13,050 nucleotides of DNA from JBEKDJ01 sp050014415. Its GTDB lineage: Bacteria > Desulfobacterota > BSN033 > UBA1163. The DNA lies in assembly GCA_050014415.1 (NCBI GenBank), contig JBEKDJ010000119.1, forward strand, positions 1 through 13,050. The letters run 5' to 3'. Made by a program: the position numbers and the translations under genes. Of the stretch, positions 7,373 to 13,050 are shown in pieces (the first letter of the stretch is position 1; every line of letters begins with the position of its first letter). The notes beneath the pieces are model-generated. The model searched no databases and had not been told where the DNA came from. It saw nothing but the letters and a program-made list of their open reading frames with translations.

Positions 7373-7642
7373 AGAAAGTTTGACAGGATTTTGACTCTGG
7401 TGTATAGAAGGATCGACAACATTCAACATGGACTAAGAGGTTCCTATTTTAACTGTCATCAATTGAGGCTTAGCCACTTTTGTGGCGCCGATGGGAAGTG
7501 GCGGGAAGAGATTCGACGAACCAAACATGCGCGACCGCGAAGTCTGGCTTGTTTTTGTGGCCACTCTGTCGTACGCTTTAGAAATAATTAAAACCGTTAT
7601 TTATTAACAAGTGCCCGTAAGGGATTGACAAGGGGGAAATGA
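7373..7642. other. Mostly non-coding stretch before the membrane protein gene
   Basis: About 270 bases with no recognisable protein other than the tiny frame described separately. It holds a small hairpin (GCCAC, TTTT loop, GTGGC at 7473-7486). Longer open frames here are low in recognisable content and lack ribosome binding sites. Confidence 0.4.
7491..7607 (+). CDS. Possible 38-aa hydrophobic peptide or gene remnant
   Basis: A short frame starting MGSGGKRFDEPNMRDREVW and ending in a likely single membrane helix (VWLVFVATLSYALEII). It stops 35 bases before the start of the multi-membrane protein gene. No good ribosome binding site precedes either ATG. It could be a leader peptide, a small membrane protein or the surviving N-terminus of another membrane protein. 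It resembles coding sequence in amino-acid pattern only, so support is weak. Confidence 0.22.
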   Translation: MGSGGKRFDEPNMRDREVWLVFVATLSYALEIIKTVIY

Positions 7643-8968
7643 GTGAAACTTTTCAAGAATGTTTCCAGAGATTTCTTGTTTTGCCTTATCCTTTTCTTTC
7701 TGGTTTTTATTGGCCACCTTGTCAGCAGGAACATTACTTCTGTCGACTCAAAATGGTCGATCCCTACAGCCATGAGCATTATTAAGGAGGGGAACACCCA
7801 TCTTGATGAATACGGGGAGATACTCCAAAAGAACAACTATTCTGCCACCCAAGAAATCGATGGGCATTACTATTCGATTTTTCCCGTTGGGGTCTCTCTT
7901 CTTGCAGTCCCCTTTGTTTACGCCTCCGAAAAAATGCTTGATTCCTTGTTGCCGCTGATTCGGGATCTTGCGAGGTACCAAGGGCATGATCTGCCGGGGA
8001 CCATCACCGTTATTTCAATTGCTCCTGGTATCGAGTTGTTTGTTGCCTCTGTCATCATTGCTGTCACCACGGTTTTCATTTATCTCATCGCTCATGGATT
8101 TCTTGACAGGCAGTACGCATTTCTGATTTCTTTAGTATTCGCCTTTTGCACATCCGCATGGTCGACGGCAAGCCGGGGGTTGTGGCAGCACGGGCCATCG
8201 ATGTTGATGTTGACCATCACACTCTATCTGATCCTGAGAGGAAAAAATAATCCCAGGTTGCTTCAATTTGCAAGCATTCCCCTCGCTTTTTCGTATGTCA
8301 TAAGACCAACAAATTGTATTCCTGTGGTCTTACTTACAGTCTTCATGGTGGTTTATCATCGGCAACATTTTCTGCGATACATCCTTTGGGCCTTAGTTAT
8401 CGCAGTGCCCTTCGTGATATTCAATCTCTCTATTTACCGCTCTCTTCTCTCCCCTTATTACTATTTGTCTCATTCATTCCGCTTCGATTTAGGTTTTCTT
8501 TGGTCTTTGGCCGGGCATTTGATCAGTCCATCACGGGGGCTATTGATTTATTCACCCATTTTAATGTTTTCAATATATGGGATTGCAGCTGGGATTAAAA
8601 AGGGGGAATTTAAGCCCCTTGACTGGTTTCTCCTTCTTATTTTGTTCGTCCACTGGATCGTTATCTCCTCTTTTTCAAACTGGTGGGGTGGGTTTTCCTT
8701 CGGGCCTAGATATTTTGCGGATATGATCCCATATTGGATCTATTTTTTGATTCTGGGGGTCGCAAGGATTCTGCAATACAAAGGGATGAAGAAAATAGTA
8801 CTGGTTTCTATTTTTGTCTGCCTTGTAGGAATTAGCTTTTTCGTTCACTATAGGGGTGCAAATGATTGGGATGTGTATCGTTGGAATAGTGAGCCAATTG
8901 ATGTTGATGCGAAACCCGAACGAGTATGGGAATGGAATGATATCCAATTCTTGAGGGGAGTAAAGTGA
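7643..8968 (+). CDS. Polytopic membrane protein, glycosyltransferase family 39-like
   Basis: A 441-residue inner-membrane protein with about ten hydrophobic segments. After the first membrane helix it has a periplasmic loop with an acidic residue in SVDSKWSIPTAMS (D35), then KEGNTHLDEY. This is the position of the catalytic acid in GT-C enzymes of the PMT/ArnT kind, which move sugars from polyprenyl-phosphate donors. Later it carries YSPILMF and, near residue 347, WWGGFSFGPRYFADMIPYW, a signature of an uncharacterised GT39-like family. The end WEWNDIQFL is the usual end of that family, so the gene looks complete. The GTG start at 7643 is preceded by AGGGGG about seven bases upstream. It is a solitary gene between mobile-element remnants and no partner glycan genes are visible, so its acceptor is unknown. 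Confidence 0.72.
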   Translation: MKLFKNVSRDFLFCLILFFLVFIGHLVSRNITSVDSKWSIPTAMSIIKEGNTHLDEYGEILQKNNYSATQEIDGHYYSIFPVGVSLLAVPFVYASEKMLDSLLPLIRDLARYQGHDLPGTITVISIAPGIELFVASVIIAVTTVFIYLIAHGFLDRQYAFLISLVFAFCTSAWSTASRGLWQHGPSMLMLTITLYLILRGKNNPRLLQFASIPLAFSYVIRPTNCIPVVLLTVFMVVYHRQHFLRYILWALVIAVPFVIFNLSIYRSLLSPYYYLSHSFRFDLGFLWSLAGHLISPSRGLLIYSPILMFSIYGIAAGIKKGEFKPLDWFLLLILFVHWIVISSFSNWWGGFSFGPRYFADMIPYWIYFLILGVARILQYKGMKKIVLVSIFVCLVGISFFVHYRGANDWDVYRWNSEPIDVDAKPERVWEWNDIQFLRGVK

Positions 8969-8972
8969 TCAT

Positions 8973-8991
8973 ATTACCGTTGCCTGGCACC
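8973..8991. repeat. 19-base repeat unit, second copy at 9666-9684
   Basis: The 19 bases beginning ATTACCGTTGCC and ending TGGCACC recur at 9666-9684 with two mismatches (17/19). Here the unit can fold as CCGTTGCC / GGCACCGG with one mismatch. It sits between the membrane-protein stop and the point where the HIT fragment loses similarity, and the other copy lies in the palindrome after the 208-aa cassette gene. It may be a REP-like unit or a recombination scar. Confidence 0.45.
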
Positions 8992-8999
8992 GGCTTCTT

Positions 9000-9215
9000 C
9001 TCGGCACGTTTTTGTTTATCGAGTGCATTTAGGTCCGGTACGACCGGGTCAGGGAGCAGCAACGAATATCCGCGAAGGAATTGTACATCACATAACACTG
9101 CCCGACCAGATGGCATACGGCAAATGACAGTCGGATTGGTTCCGGTTCGTGCTGCTTCGACTCGTTGGTGGATAAGGGTCGAGATATTTCGGTCCCGATG
9201 TTGAAGTTTAATCAT
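9000..9215 (-). pseudogene. HIT-family (Ap4A hydrolase-like) protein, N-terminal fragment
   Basis: From ATG at 9215 the frame reads STLIHQRVEAARTGTNPTVI, then CRMPSGRAVLCDVQFLRGYS and LLLPDPVVPDLNALD. This is the N-terminal third of HIT-family hydrolases commonly annotated as diadenosine tetraphosphate hydrolase. Similarity stops near residue 72, before the HxHxH catalytic motif, and the frame then runs into unrelated DNA beside the membrane protein gene. The protein is therefore dead. Just upstream of its start lies an IS1182-type terminus ending in GTTACGC, which resembles a decayed attC core, so it may once have been an integron cassette gene. Confidence 0.68.
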
Positions 9216-9239
9216 TGCCCAAGTGGATGTTTTGGCGCG

Positions 9240-9259
9240 TAACGAGCCTGTAGGAAAAG
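9240..9259. repeat. IS1182-type terminal repeat, identical to 10961-10980
   Basis: TAACGAGCCTGTAGGAAAAG occurs here and, in the same orientation with no mismatch, at 10961-10980. It lies about 150 bases beyond the stop codon of an IS1182 transposase fragment on the minus strand, as expected for that element's downstream terminus. The first four bases (TAAC) may be target rather than element. Confidence 0.65.
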
Positions 9260-9405
9260 TCACTTTCTTAAAAACCGCTTCTTCTGCTGGATCAAAAATA
9301 GGAAATTATTTTCTGTTATCGAAAGTTTTTACGATCCTTGGTGCAATGTTCGTCTTTTCATGATATTTTTTTTACCATAATACCCTATCACCCAATCCAG
9401 TTCGT

Positions 9406-9696
9406 TCACGCCAACTCCGGACCGTATCGATGCACTTTAAATAGATTGTGTACTGCACAGTAGAGTAACCACTGGGTGGTTACTTTTCGTTTGCCTCGAA
9501 GGGTAAATCTGTTCAACCCTAAGGTAGAGCAAATATTGCCAAAGACAGGTTCTGCCGTTCCGAGTCTCCTGTTGTAGATGAGTCTGCCTTCTATCGAATC
9601 GATCTTGCGTTTCATCTTCTGTGTCAACGTCTCCAACACCCTCTCACTTCGACCTTCAATACCTGATTGCCGTTCCCTGGCACCAATCCGTATATC
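9406..9696 (-). pseudogene. IS1182-family transposase, C-terminal fragment
   Basis: The frame contains TLTQKMKRKIDSIEGRLIYN, RRLGTAEPVFGNI, FTLRGKRKVTTQWLLYCAVH and N, the C-terminal block of IS1182-family DDE transposases, with the Glu of the triad expected in GTAEPVFGN. Similarity starts near 9650, and a stop at 9699-9697 closes the frame upstream. Only about 80 of the usual 450-500 residues remain. Downstream, 9260-9405 is non-coding and ends at the terminal repeat at 9240, so this is the 3' end of a deleted IS copy. A typical left end is not present nearby. Confidence 0.78.
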
Positions 9697-9711
9697 TTAG
9701 ACACAGAAGGT
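9652..9711 (-). other. Palindromic attC-like structure after the 208-aa cassette gene
   Basis: Six bases after the stop codon, ACCTTC (9711-9706) pairs with GAAGGT (9657-9652), and inside them ATAC and GATTG pair with CAATC and GTAT with small bulges. A GTCTAAG near the outer edge recalls an attC R'' core, but the opposite core reads ATTGAAG, not GTTRRRY. It occupies the place where the cassette's attC should be, so it may be a decayed or IS-disrupted site. It also contains the second copy of the 19-base repeat. Confidence 0.3.
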
Positions 9712-9717
9712 ATGAAT

Positions 9718-10344
9718 CTATGTCAAGAAGCGCATTTCGGCTTCGTTGACAATTGCGGTAAGCTTTCGAAGATATTCTCGCACTAGATCCGTTGCTGGTC
9801 GACTGCGCCACTCAGGCTCCTCAAAATGGAGAGTTTCGCTGACTTCAGTCTGCTGTTGTGCATTACGTATTTTTCTTCGTCGGGCTAGTTCTCTCTCGTA
9901 TTTCCACTTGCCGTATTTTTGAAGAAGTGGCGCGCGCAAGTCTTCAAGTAGGATCTTTGGTCCACGTTTATACCACGGCTTCCCTCTGATTACGTGTGCT
10001 TCTGCAAAATCTGAGGCCACTATAGTTTCGGAAATAGTGACCGCAATTGTTTTTTGAATAGAGACGGGACCCTCTTTAAGAATGTAGTTTCGCTTGTCCA
10101 AAAAAAATTGAAACAAAGGGTCTTTCCCCATTTCTTCTTGCTTCTCACGATACCAATCGTCAAATCCGCTATACTTACTGAATTCTTTCTGGAGATGGAA
10201 TGTCACACTCCTCCCATAAACAATCGCAGCCTCCAAGAAATGTTCGAACGCTCGTCGATCCGAAGGACCATATGCCTCGGCATAATCTAGAAAGACATTC
10301 GCTCGCCCGAGGGTCTGCCCAGCAATACTCTTTCTTGCTTCCAT
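9718..10344 (-). CDS. Unidentified 208-aa helical protein, integron cassette gene
   Basis: I cannot name a function. The start is taken as ATG at 10344, preceded by AAAGGGAAAC and lying just 18 bases after an attC site, the normal layout for a cassette; a longer frame to 10479 would run through that attC and is rejected. The protein looks helical: a block near 16-60 (ANVFLDYAEAYG, then RAFEHFLEAAIVYGRSVTFH), then FDDWYREKQEEMGKDPLFQF and F-L-D-K-R85-N-Y-I-L-K90-EGP. The RNxxLxEG wording resembles the R-x4-6-H region of HEPN proteins, but the His is a Lys here, so an RNase role is not claimed. The C-terminal third is rich in Arg and Lys. No membrane segment is seen. Confidence 0.62.
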   Translation of the reverse strand: MEARKSIAGQTLGRANVFLDYAEAYGPSDRRAFEHFLEAAIVYGRSVTFHLQKEFSKYSGFDDWYREKQEEMGKDPLFQFFLDKRNYILKEGPVSIQKTIAVTISETIVASDFAEAHVIRGKPWYKRGPKILLEDLRAPLLQKYGKWKYERELARRRKIRNAQQQTEVSETLHFEEPEWRSRPATDLVREYLRKLTAIVNEAEMRFLT

Positions 10345-10361
10345 GTTTCCCTTTATCGTGT

Positions 10362-10426
10362 GTCTAACGCCCGGTTTCACAAGGCGCGGCGATTTATCAG
10401 CGCTCCTGTACAAACCAATGTTAGAC
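10362..10426 (-). other. attC recombination site (65 bp)
   Basis: On the minus strand GTCTAAC (10426-10420) and GTTAGAC (10368-10362) are perfectly complementary R'' and R' cores matching RYYYAAC and GTTRRRY. Between them GGTTTGTACAGG and CCTTGTGAAACC pair with bulged bases, the extrahelical-base pattern that integrases use to pick a strand. The upstream gene's TAA stop lies inside the R'' core, and the next gene starts 18 bases after R'. Confidence 0.88.
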
Positions 10427-10939
10427 GACTTTAAGCTGATAAACTTTACATCCATACTGAGTTCGGCGAAAGAAAGCATAAATAGGAGGTAATTGTTTTG
10501 GCATTACAAAGCCACCTCGTGAGAGGTTGATGTTATTGATGTGACTGTAGCGACCAAAGAGGCAAAGAAAGGACTGGGAATTGGTATTCTTCTTCTTGAA
10601 AGCAGCTAACTTTTCATGGTCGGGCTTCACGTCAAGCGTATTGATCCGTTTTCTAGGCCATTTGACTTCTAATGCGAAATGATATCCCTGCTTCTTTACT
10701 ACGAAATCAATCCTTTTATGGTCGCCTCTCGCCTCTTGCGGAAGAAAGCCAGCACAAGAAACCTCACATTGAACATCGTAGTTGCGAATCAATAAGACGC
10801 GGAGAATGGGCTCATACAGGAGGTATTCGGTGAAAGCCACATTCGCTTCGCAAGCAGCAAGATAGCTGATATGTCCTACCAAGGCCCGTTGAATTCGATA
10901 TAGAGATTCGAACGGTTCGTGGAGCTCGCGCTTGCTCAT
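10421..10939 (-). CDS. PD-(D/E)XK nuclease-like protein, integron cassette gene
   Basis: A 172-residue protein with a clear PD-(D/E)XK pattern: E59 in VQCEVSC, then D78 in KRIDFVV, a strand, and E91-V-K93 in FALEVKWPRK, followed by DVKPDHEKLAAFK (residues 103-115). This core makes metal-dependent DNA cleavage in restriction and repair enzymes and in some defence proteins. The N-terminal 50 residues (YLAACEANVAFTEYLLYEPI) are helical. No methyltransferase or helicase is adjacent, so it is not an ordinary restriction system. ATG at 10939 follows AAGGAG by eight bases, and the stop TAA is embedded in the downstream attC. The next cassette downstream encodes the unidentified 208-aa protein; a functional link is only possible, since cassettes shuffle independently. 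Confidence 0.72.
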   Translation of the reverse strand: MSKRELHEPFESLYRIQRALVGHISYLAACEANVAFTEYLLYEPILRVLLIRNYDVQCEVSCAGFLPQEARGDHKRIDFVVKKQGYHFALEVKWPRKRINTLDVKPDHEKLAAFKKKNTNSQSFLCLFGRYSHINNINLSRGGFVMPKQLPPIYAFFRRTQYGCKVYQLKVV

Positions 10940-10964
10940 TAGTTGGTCTCCTTAGTCGCTTAAC

Positions 10965-11123
10965 GAGCCTGTAGGAAAAGCCCTTTTGACCAGTTAGAAC
11001 GATCTTTTTGGGGGTCACTTGACCCTTCCCAAGTATGAGATCGTTGATTGTGGCGCATTCTGTGAGGTCATTTTTTTCTACATCTCACCTAAAAATCTGA
11101 CTGGGGACTTTTTCTACAGCCTC
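10965..11123. mobile_element. 159-bp MITE-like element with IS1182-type ends, inserted in an attC site
   Basis: The left end GAGCCTGTAGGAAAAGCCC (10965-10983) and the inverse of the right end, GAGGCTGTAGAAAAAGTCC, match at 16 of 19 positions. The left end is identical over the shared bases to the IS1182-type terminus at 9240. Inside is a nested palindrome: AACGATCT (10998-11005) with AGATCGTT (11038-11045), enclosing GGGTCA and TGACCC (11012-11025). No transposase is present; one short frame (MTSQNAPQ..., 18 residues) near the right end may be the start of a deleted gene. The element is flanked by GTT on the minus strand at both sides (11126-11124 and 10964-10962), read as a 3-bp target duplication. 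Confidence 0.68.
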
Positions 11124-11184
11124 AACGCTCGCCATCACCGGGAGCCGGATCTATCGGCGATCCGGTGCATGACGTAGTTATGGC
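11124..11184 (-). other. attC site of the SEC-C cassette, R' core split by the MITE-like element
   Basis: On the minus strand CCATAAC (11183-11177) begins the site. CATGCACCGG and CCGGTGATG pair with one extrahelical G, and an inner CCGGATC/GATCCGG can also form. The site runs to GTT at 11124, where the miniature element begins. Beyond it the sequence resumes as GTTAAGC (10964-10958). Joining across the insertion restores GTTAAGC, a perfect GTTRRRY core, directly before the next cassette gene. Confidence 0.7.
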
Positions 11185-11233
11185 TCAATTTGGATTTCAT
11201 GTTCAGTACCAGCACCTGAACCTTATGTCTGCC

Positions 11234-12055
11234 TTACAAACGGGGCACAGGAATCTGAGCAATTGAAAACTTCCTATCGTCCAGGTGACAGTACCCCTTT
11301 TCCTCGAACTCTTTGAGTAGGTCTGTTGATTTCTTATCGCACTGTCTTACTACATAGTTCAAAGGGTTTTGGTTCGGCCCATCACCCCTACCATACATCA
11401 ATACAAAATTGTTCGGCAAGTAGAAGTCTCTGAAAATAGGTATTTTTTTGCTATTATATGATGTGTGGTTATCCAGATCGTGATCTGTTACTAGAGCAAA
11501 CCTTTTCAGGGTTTTTTGAGGATCTCTATTAGTTTCTTGCATTACGGTAATCCATCCGAATTTCTCAGAAGGCAACTCGTTTGGACAGTTCCGAAATAGA
11601 ACTGCACCATGCCATGGGAAGTCCACATTATAGGCGGTAGGATCGGGTGTGCCTCGAACAACACAATGGACAACACCTGTTATTGACACAGTTTCGCCTG
11701 CGATGACTTTTGTATTCGTATCGACGGCGATGATCAGGTCGAAAGATGACGACAAATATTTCATCAGGTCCCCTTCATTAGGGATAACCTTGTCTTGGAT
11801 TCTGGTGATGACTTTTTCCTTACCTGATTGGCCGGTATAATGGGTTTGAGAAAAAGTCACATCAGGCTTAATCAAACGACCGTCGATGGTCAGGCCCATG
11901 AAATCCATTTTGTCTTTATCATAGTGAACACCCCGAAGCGGCTCAGGCGAACCCACCATTACAATTTGTTCGCGTGGTTTCTTGCCGAGACAACACATCT
12001 TGAACTTCTTGCCGCTACCACAGGGGCATGGGTCATTTCTACCGATTTTAGTCAT
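11234..12055 (-). CDS. SEC-C motif protein of unknown function, integron cassette gene
   Basis: A 273-residue protein starting with a SEC-C zinc-binding motif, IGRNDPCPCGSGKKFKMCC: C10, C12, C21 and C22 are the metal ligands. SEC-C tails occur in SecA and in many proteins that contact nucleic acid or ribosomes. The other ~245 residues I cannot assign. Notable blocks are FDLIIAVDTNTKVIAGETV, followed by SITGVVHCVVRG, and FALVTDHDLDNHTSYNSKK, then IFRDFYLPNNFVLMYGRGD. The isolated Asp residues after hydrophobic strands (AVDTN, VTDHD, GRGD) could suggest a metal-dependent nuclease-like fold, but this is speculation. ATG at 12055 follows GGGAGG. The gene lies between two attC sites and has no promoter of its own. 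Confidence 0.72.
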   Translation of the reverse strand: MTKIGRNDPCPCGSGKKFKMCCLGKKPREQIVMVGSPEPLRGVHYDKDKMDFMGLTIDGRLIKPDVTFSQTHYTGQSGKEKVITRIQDKVIPNEGDLMKYLSSSFDLIIAVDTNTKVIAGETVSITGVVHCVVRGTPDPTAYNVDFPWHGAVLFRNCPNELPSEKFGWITVMQETNRDPQKTLKRFALVTDHDLDNHTSYNSKKIPIFRDFYLPNNFVLMYGRGDGPNQNPLNYVVRQCDKKSTDLLKEFEEKGYCHLDDRKFSIAQIPVPRL

Positions 12056-12104
12056 AAGCCTCCCGGCAACAGTCTACGTGAAGCCCATATTGGCTATATT
12101 CTTT

Positions 12105-12165
12105 GCCATAACGTGGGCATCAGCGGCGCGGCTCCGCCGCGTCCGCCTGGATGCACTGGTTAGCC
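12105..12165 (-). other. attC recombination site (61 bp)
   Basis: On the minus strand GGCTAAC (12165-12159) and GTTATGG (12112-12106) are the outer cores. Between them GTGCATCCAGGCGGACGCGGC pairs with GCCGCGCCGCTGATGCCCAC around a GGA loop, leaving several single extrahelical bases. The GNAT stop codon TAA is part of the R'' core. GTTATG-type R' cores are also known from the Vibrio cholerae superintegron repeats. Confidence 0.85.
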
Positions 12166-12660
12166 ATTTGCCAAAAACCCTTTGTGGAACACGACAGTGC
12201 CTTGAGGTATTTTTTTATCAAACGGCAAGACAAGAAAGACTTCTTGTGGAATACCTTCATGAATTAAATCTGGAATATTCTTAAAGCCGAACCGTTTATA
12301 GTAGTTTGGGTCACCTACTAGAGCACAGCCTTGGCCACCCATGTCTTTCAGTAAGGATAATCCTTTAAGGATAAGGGTTTTCCCAATGCCCTGCTTCTGA
12401 TATTTTGGCAAGACAGATATAGGGCCAAGGCCATACCAATTAAGGCTGCCATCGGAAATTGCTATAGGCGAGAACGCTATATGGCCTACGACTTTTCCAT
12501 CAACTTCTGCGACTAGCGAAATGGTCAGCGCATTGGCATCACTTAATGCATTTATTATGAATTGTTCCGTATGAATACTAATTGCAAGATTCTGGAAGGC
12601 GGCAATGGTAACTTTCGATATCGCTTCAATATCTGAAATTGTTTCATTCCTTATGATCAT
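12160..12660 (-). CDS. GNAT-family N-acetyltransferase (YhbS-like), integron cassette gene
   Basis: A 166-residue GNAT enzyme that moves an acetyl group from acetyl-CoA to an amine. It has the N-terminal MIIRNETISDIEAISKVTIA, a central strand VAEVDGKVVGHIAFSPI, the pantetheine loop in VLPKYQKQGIGKTLI (Q88, G91, G93) and CALVGDPNYYKRFGFKNIP (residues 112-130). It resembles COG3153 (YhbS) members, whose substrates are mostly unknown. The start is set at ATG 12660 because GGAG lies seven bases upstream and homologues begin MIIR; an in-frame ATG four codons earlier is less likely. Acetyltransferases are a common integron cassette cargo, and this copy is directly flanked by attC sites. Resistance cannot be inferred. 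Confidence 0.85.
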   Translation of the reverse strand: MIIRNETISDIEAISKVTIAAFQNLAISIHTEQFIINALSDANALTISLVAEVDGKVVGHIAFSPIAISDGSLNWYGLGPISVLPKYQKQGIGKTLILKGLSLLKDMGGQGCALVGDPNYYKRFGFKNIPDLIHEGIPQEVFLVLPFDKKIPQGTVVFHKGFLANG

Positions 12661-12696
12661 TTTAAACTCCATATTCTCACAGTATACTTATTATGT

Positions 12697-12784
12697 GGCT
12701 AACGATATAAATGAGGCGCAGGGGCAACCAGCCCGCAAAAAACGAAAGAAGCTATTCCCTGTCGCCTCGATTTATTTGTTGTGT
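12697..12784 (-). other. attC recombination site (88 bp)
   Basis: On the minus strand ACACAAC (12784-12778) and GTTAGCC (12703-12697) are the outer cores. The inner arms ATAAATCGAGGCGACAGGG and, inverted, ATAAATGAGGCGCAGGG pair over 17 positions apart from two single extrahelical bases (C and A), the textbook attC feature. The central loop is about 32 bases, longer than in the other sites. The GNAT gene starts 37 bases after R'. Confidence 0.8.
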
Positions 12785-12796
12785 GAGCTTGCCATT

Positions 12797-13050
12797 TCAT
12801 TCATCCTGGATGCCAGACTTTATGATTTTGTCGGGCGACAAAAATGACAAATATTTATCTCGCACGGATTCTATTATTTCATAAAACCATTTTCCCGCGA
12901 AAGGAGAAACATAGATATTATCAATTAAAGTTTCCAGATTTACTGTAACCTGGGCGCCTGTCTCGTACTTAGGAAGTTTAGCTTGCTTCCCCTGATCATC
13001 TGACGCTAGCTCAAAAGCATTCGTAATTAAAGCACGATATTCACATTCAT
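12797..13050 (-). CDS. C-terminus of an unidentified cassette protein (5' end beyond window)
   Basis: An open frame enters from the right edge and ends in TGA at 12799-12797, 13 bases before the attC, which is the expected place for a cassette gene. The 83 visible residues include KLPKYETGAQVTVNLETLID, NIYVSPFAGKWFYEIIESVR and DKYLSFLSPDKIIKSGIQDE. The P-x-A-x-x-W-F pattern with a following helix and a final I-x-S resembles the C-terminal part of DUF2971-like proteins, but I am not sure of this. No catalytic motif can be named from this part. Confidence 0.55.
   Translation of the reverse strand, partial: ECEYRALITNAFELASDDQGKQAKLPKYETGAQVTVNLETLIDNIYVSPFAGKWFYEIIESVRDKYLSFLSPDKIIKSGIQDE

Noticed and set aside
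7358..7591. 77-codon frame after the ISKra4 remnant
   Set aside because: It starts within the hairpin, has no ribosome binding site and no recognisable content.
8965..9204. 79-codon plus-strand frame after the membrane protein gene
   Set aside because: It is antisense to the HIT-family fragment, whose similarity lies on the minus strand.
10345..10479. Longer N-terminus for the 208-aa cassette protein
   Set aside because: These codons run through the attC site and into the upstream gene; the ATG at 10344 has a ribosome binding site.
9240..10980. The 20-base direct repeat read as att sites of one integrated island
   Set aside because: One copy adjoins an IS1182 transposase tail and the other is one arm of an inverted-repeat element, so both are IS termini.
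1..13050. CRISPR arrays, tRNA or rRNA genes
   Set aside because: I saw no regularly spaced direct repeats with spacers and no cloverleaf or rRNA sequence on either strand.

Overview
The window looks like an accessory stretch of an environmental bacterial chromosome, entered from a conserved folate/pterin gene on the left and running into an integron gene-cassette array on the right. No ribosomal or tRNA gene is present, so the lineage cannot be fixed. The left-hand gene looks GC-richer by eye than most of what follows, which fits a host backbone joined to acquired DNA. Sigma70-type promoters (TTGACA or TTGACT, 17-base spacers) are recognisable.

Left part (1-2080): the 5' end of a minus-strand gene fusing HPPK (folK) to an MptA/FolE2-type GTP cyclohydrolase, with its own promoter. 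Next is a minus-strand toxin-antitoxin operon (ribbon-helix-helix antitoxin plus PIN-domain VapC-like toxin) with a strong promoter and a possible phased operator.

Middle (2080-7640): a plus-strand Type IIG restriction-modification gene carrying one in-frame amber codon in its specificity domain, followed by an unrecognised small gene. Then come a second minus-strand toxin-antitoxin operon (AbrB/MazE-like antitoxin plus RelE-like toxin, with a palindromic operator) and a 5'-truncated ISKra4-family transposase. A 350-base stretch follows with a perfect 12-bp hairpin and at most one tiny reading frame.

Right part (7643-13050): an intact plus-strand polytopic membrane protein of glycosyltransferase-39 style, then debris: the N-terminal third of a HIT-family hydrolase, an IS1182-type terminus and a C-terminal IS1182 transposase fragment. 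From about 9700 to the right edge the DNA reads as a promoterless integron cassette array, all genes on the minus strand. In array order (right to left) these are an unidentified partial gene, a GNAT acetyltransferase, a SEC-C protein of unknown function, a PD-(D/E)XK nuclease-like protein and an unidentified 208-aa helical protein. Four attC sites with paired GTTA/TAAC cores and bulged stems separate them, and two cassette stop codons lie inside the attC core. A 159-bp IS1182-type miniature element sits exactly at the GTT triplet of one attC, flanked by a GTT duplication; a second IS terminus near 9240 ends on the same triplet. No integrase gene is visible; the orientation predicts one, if present, to the right of the window.

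Functionally the region is weighted to defence and stability modules (restriction-modification, two toxin-antitoxin pairs, a nuclease-like cassette) mixed with mobile-element debris.
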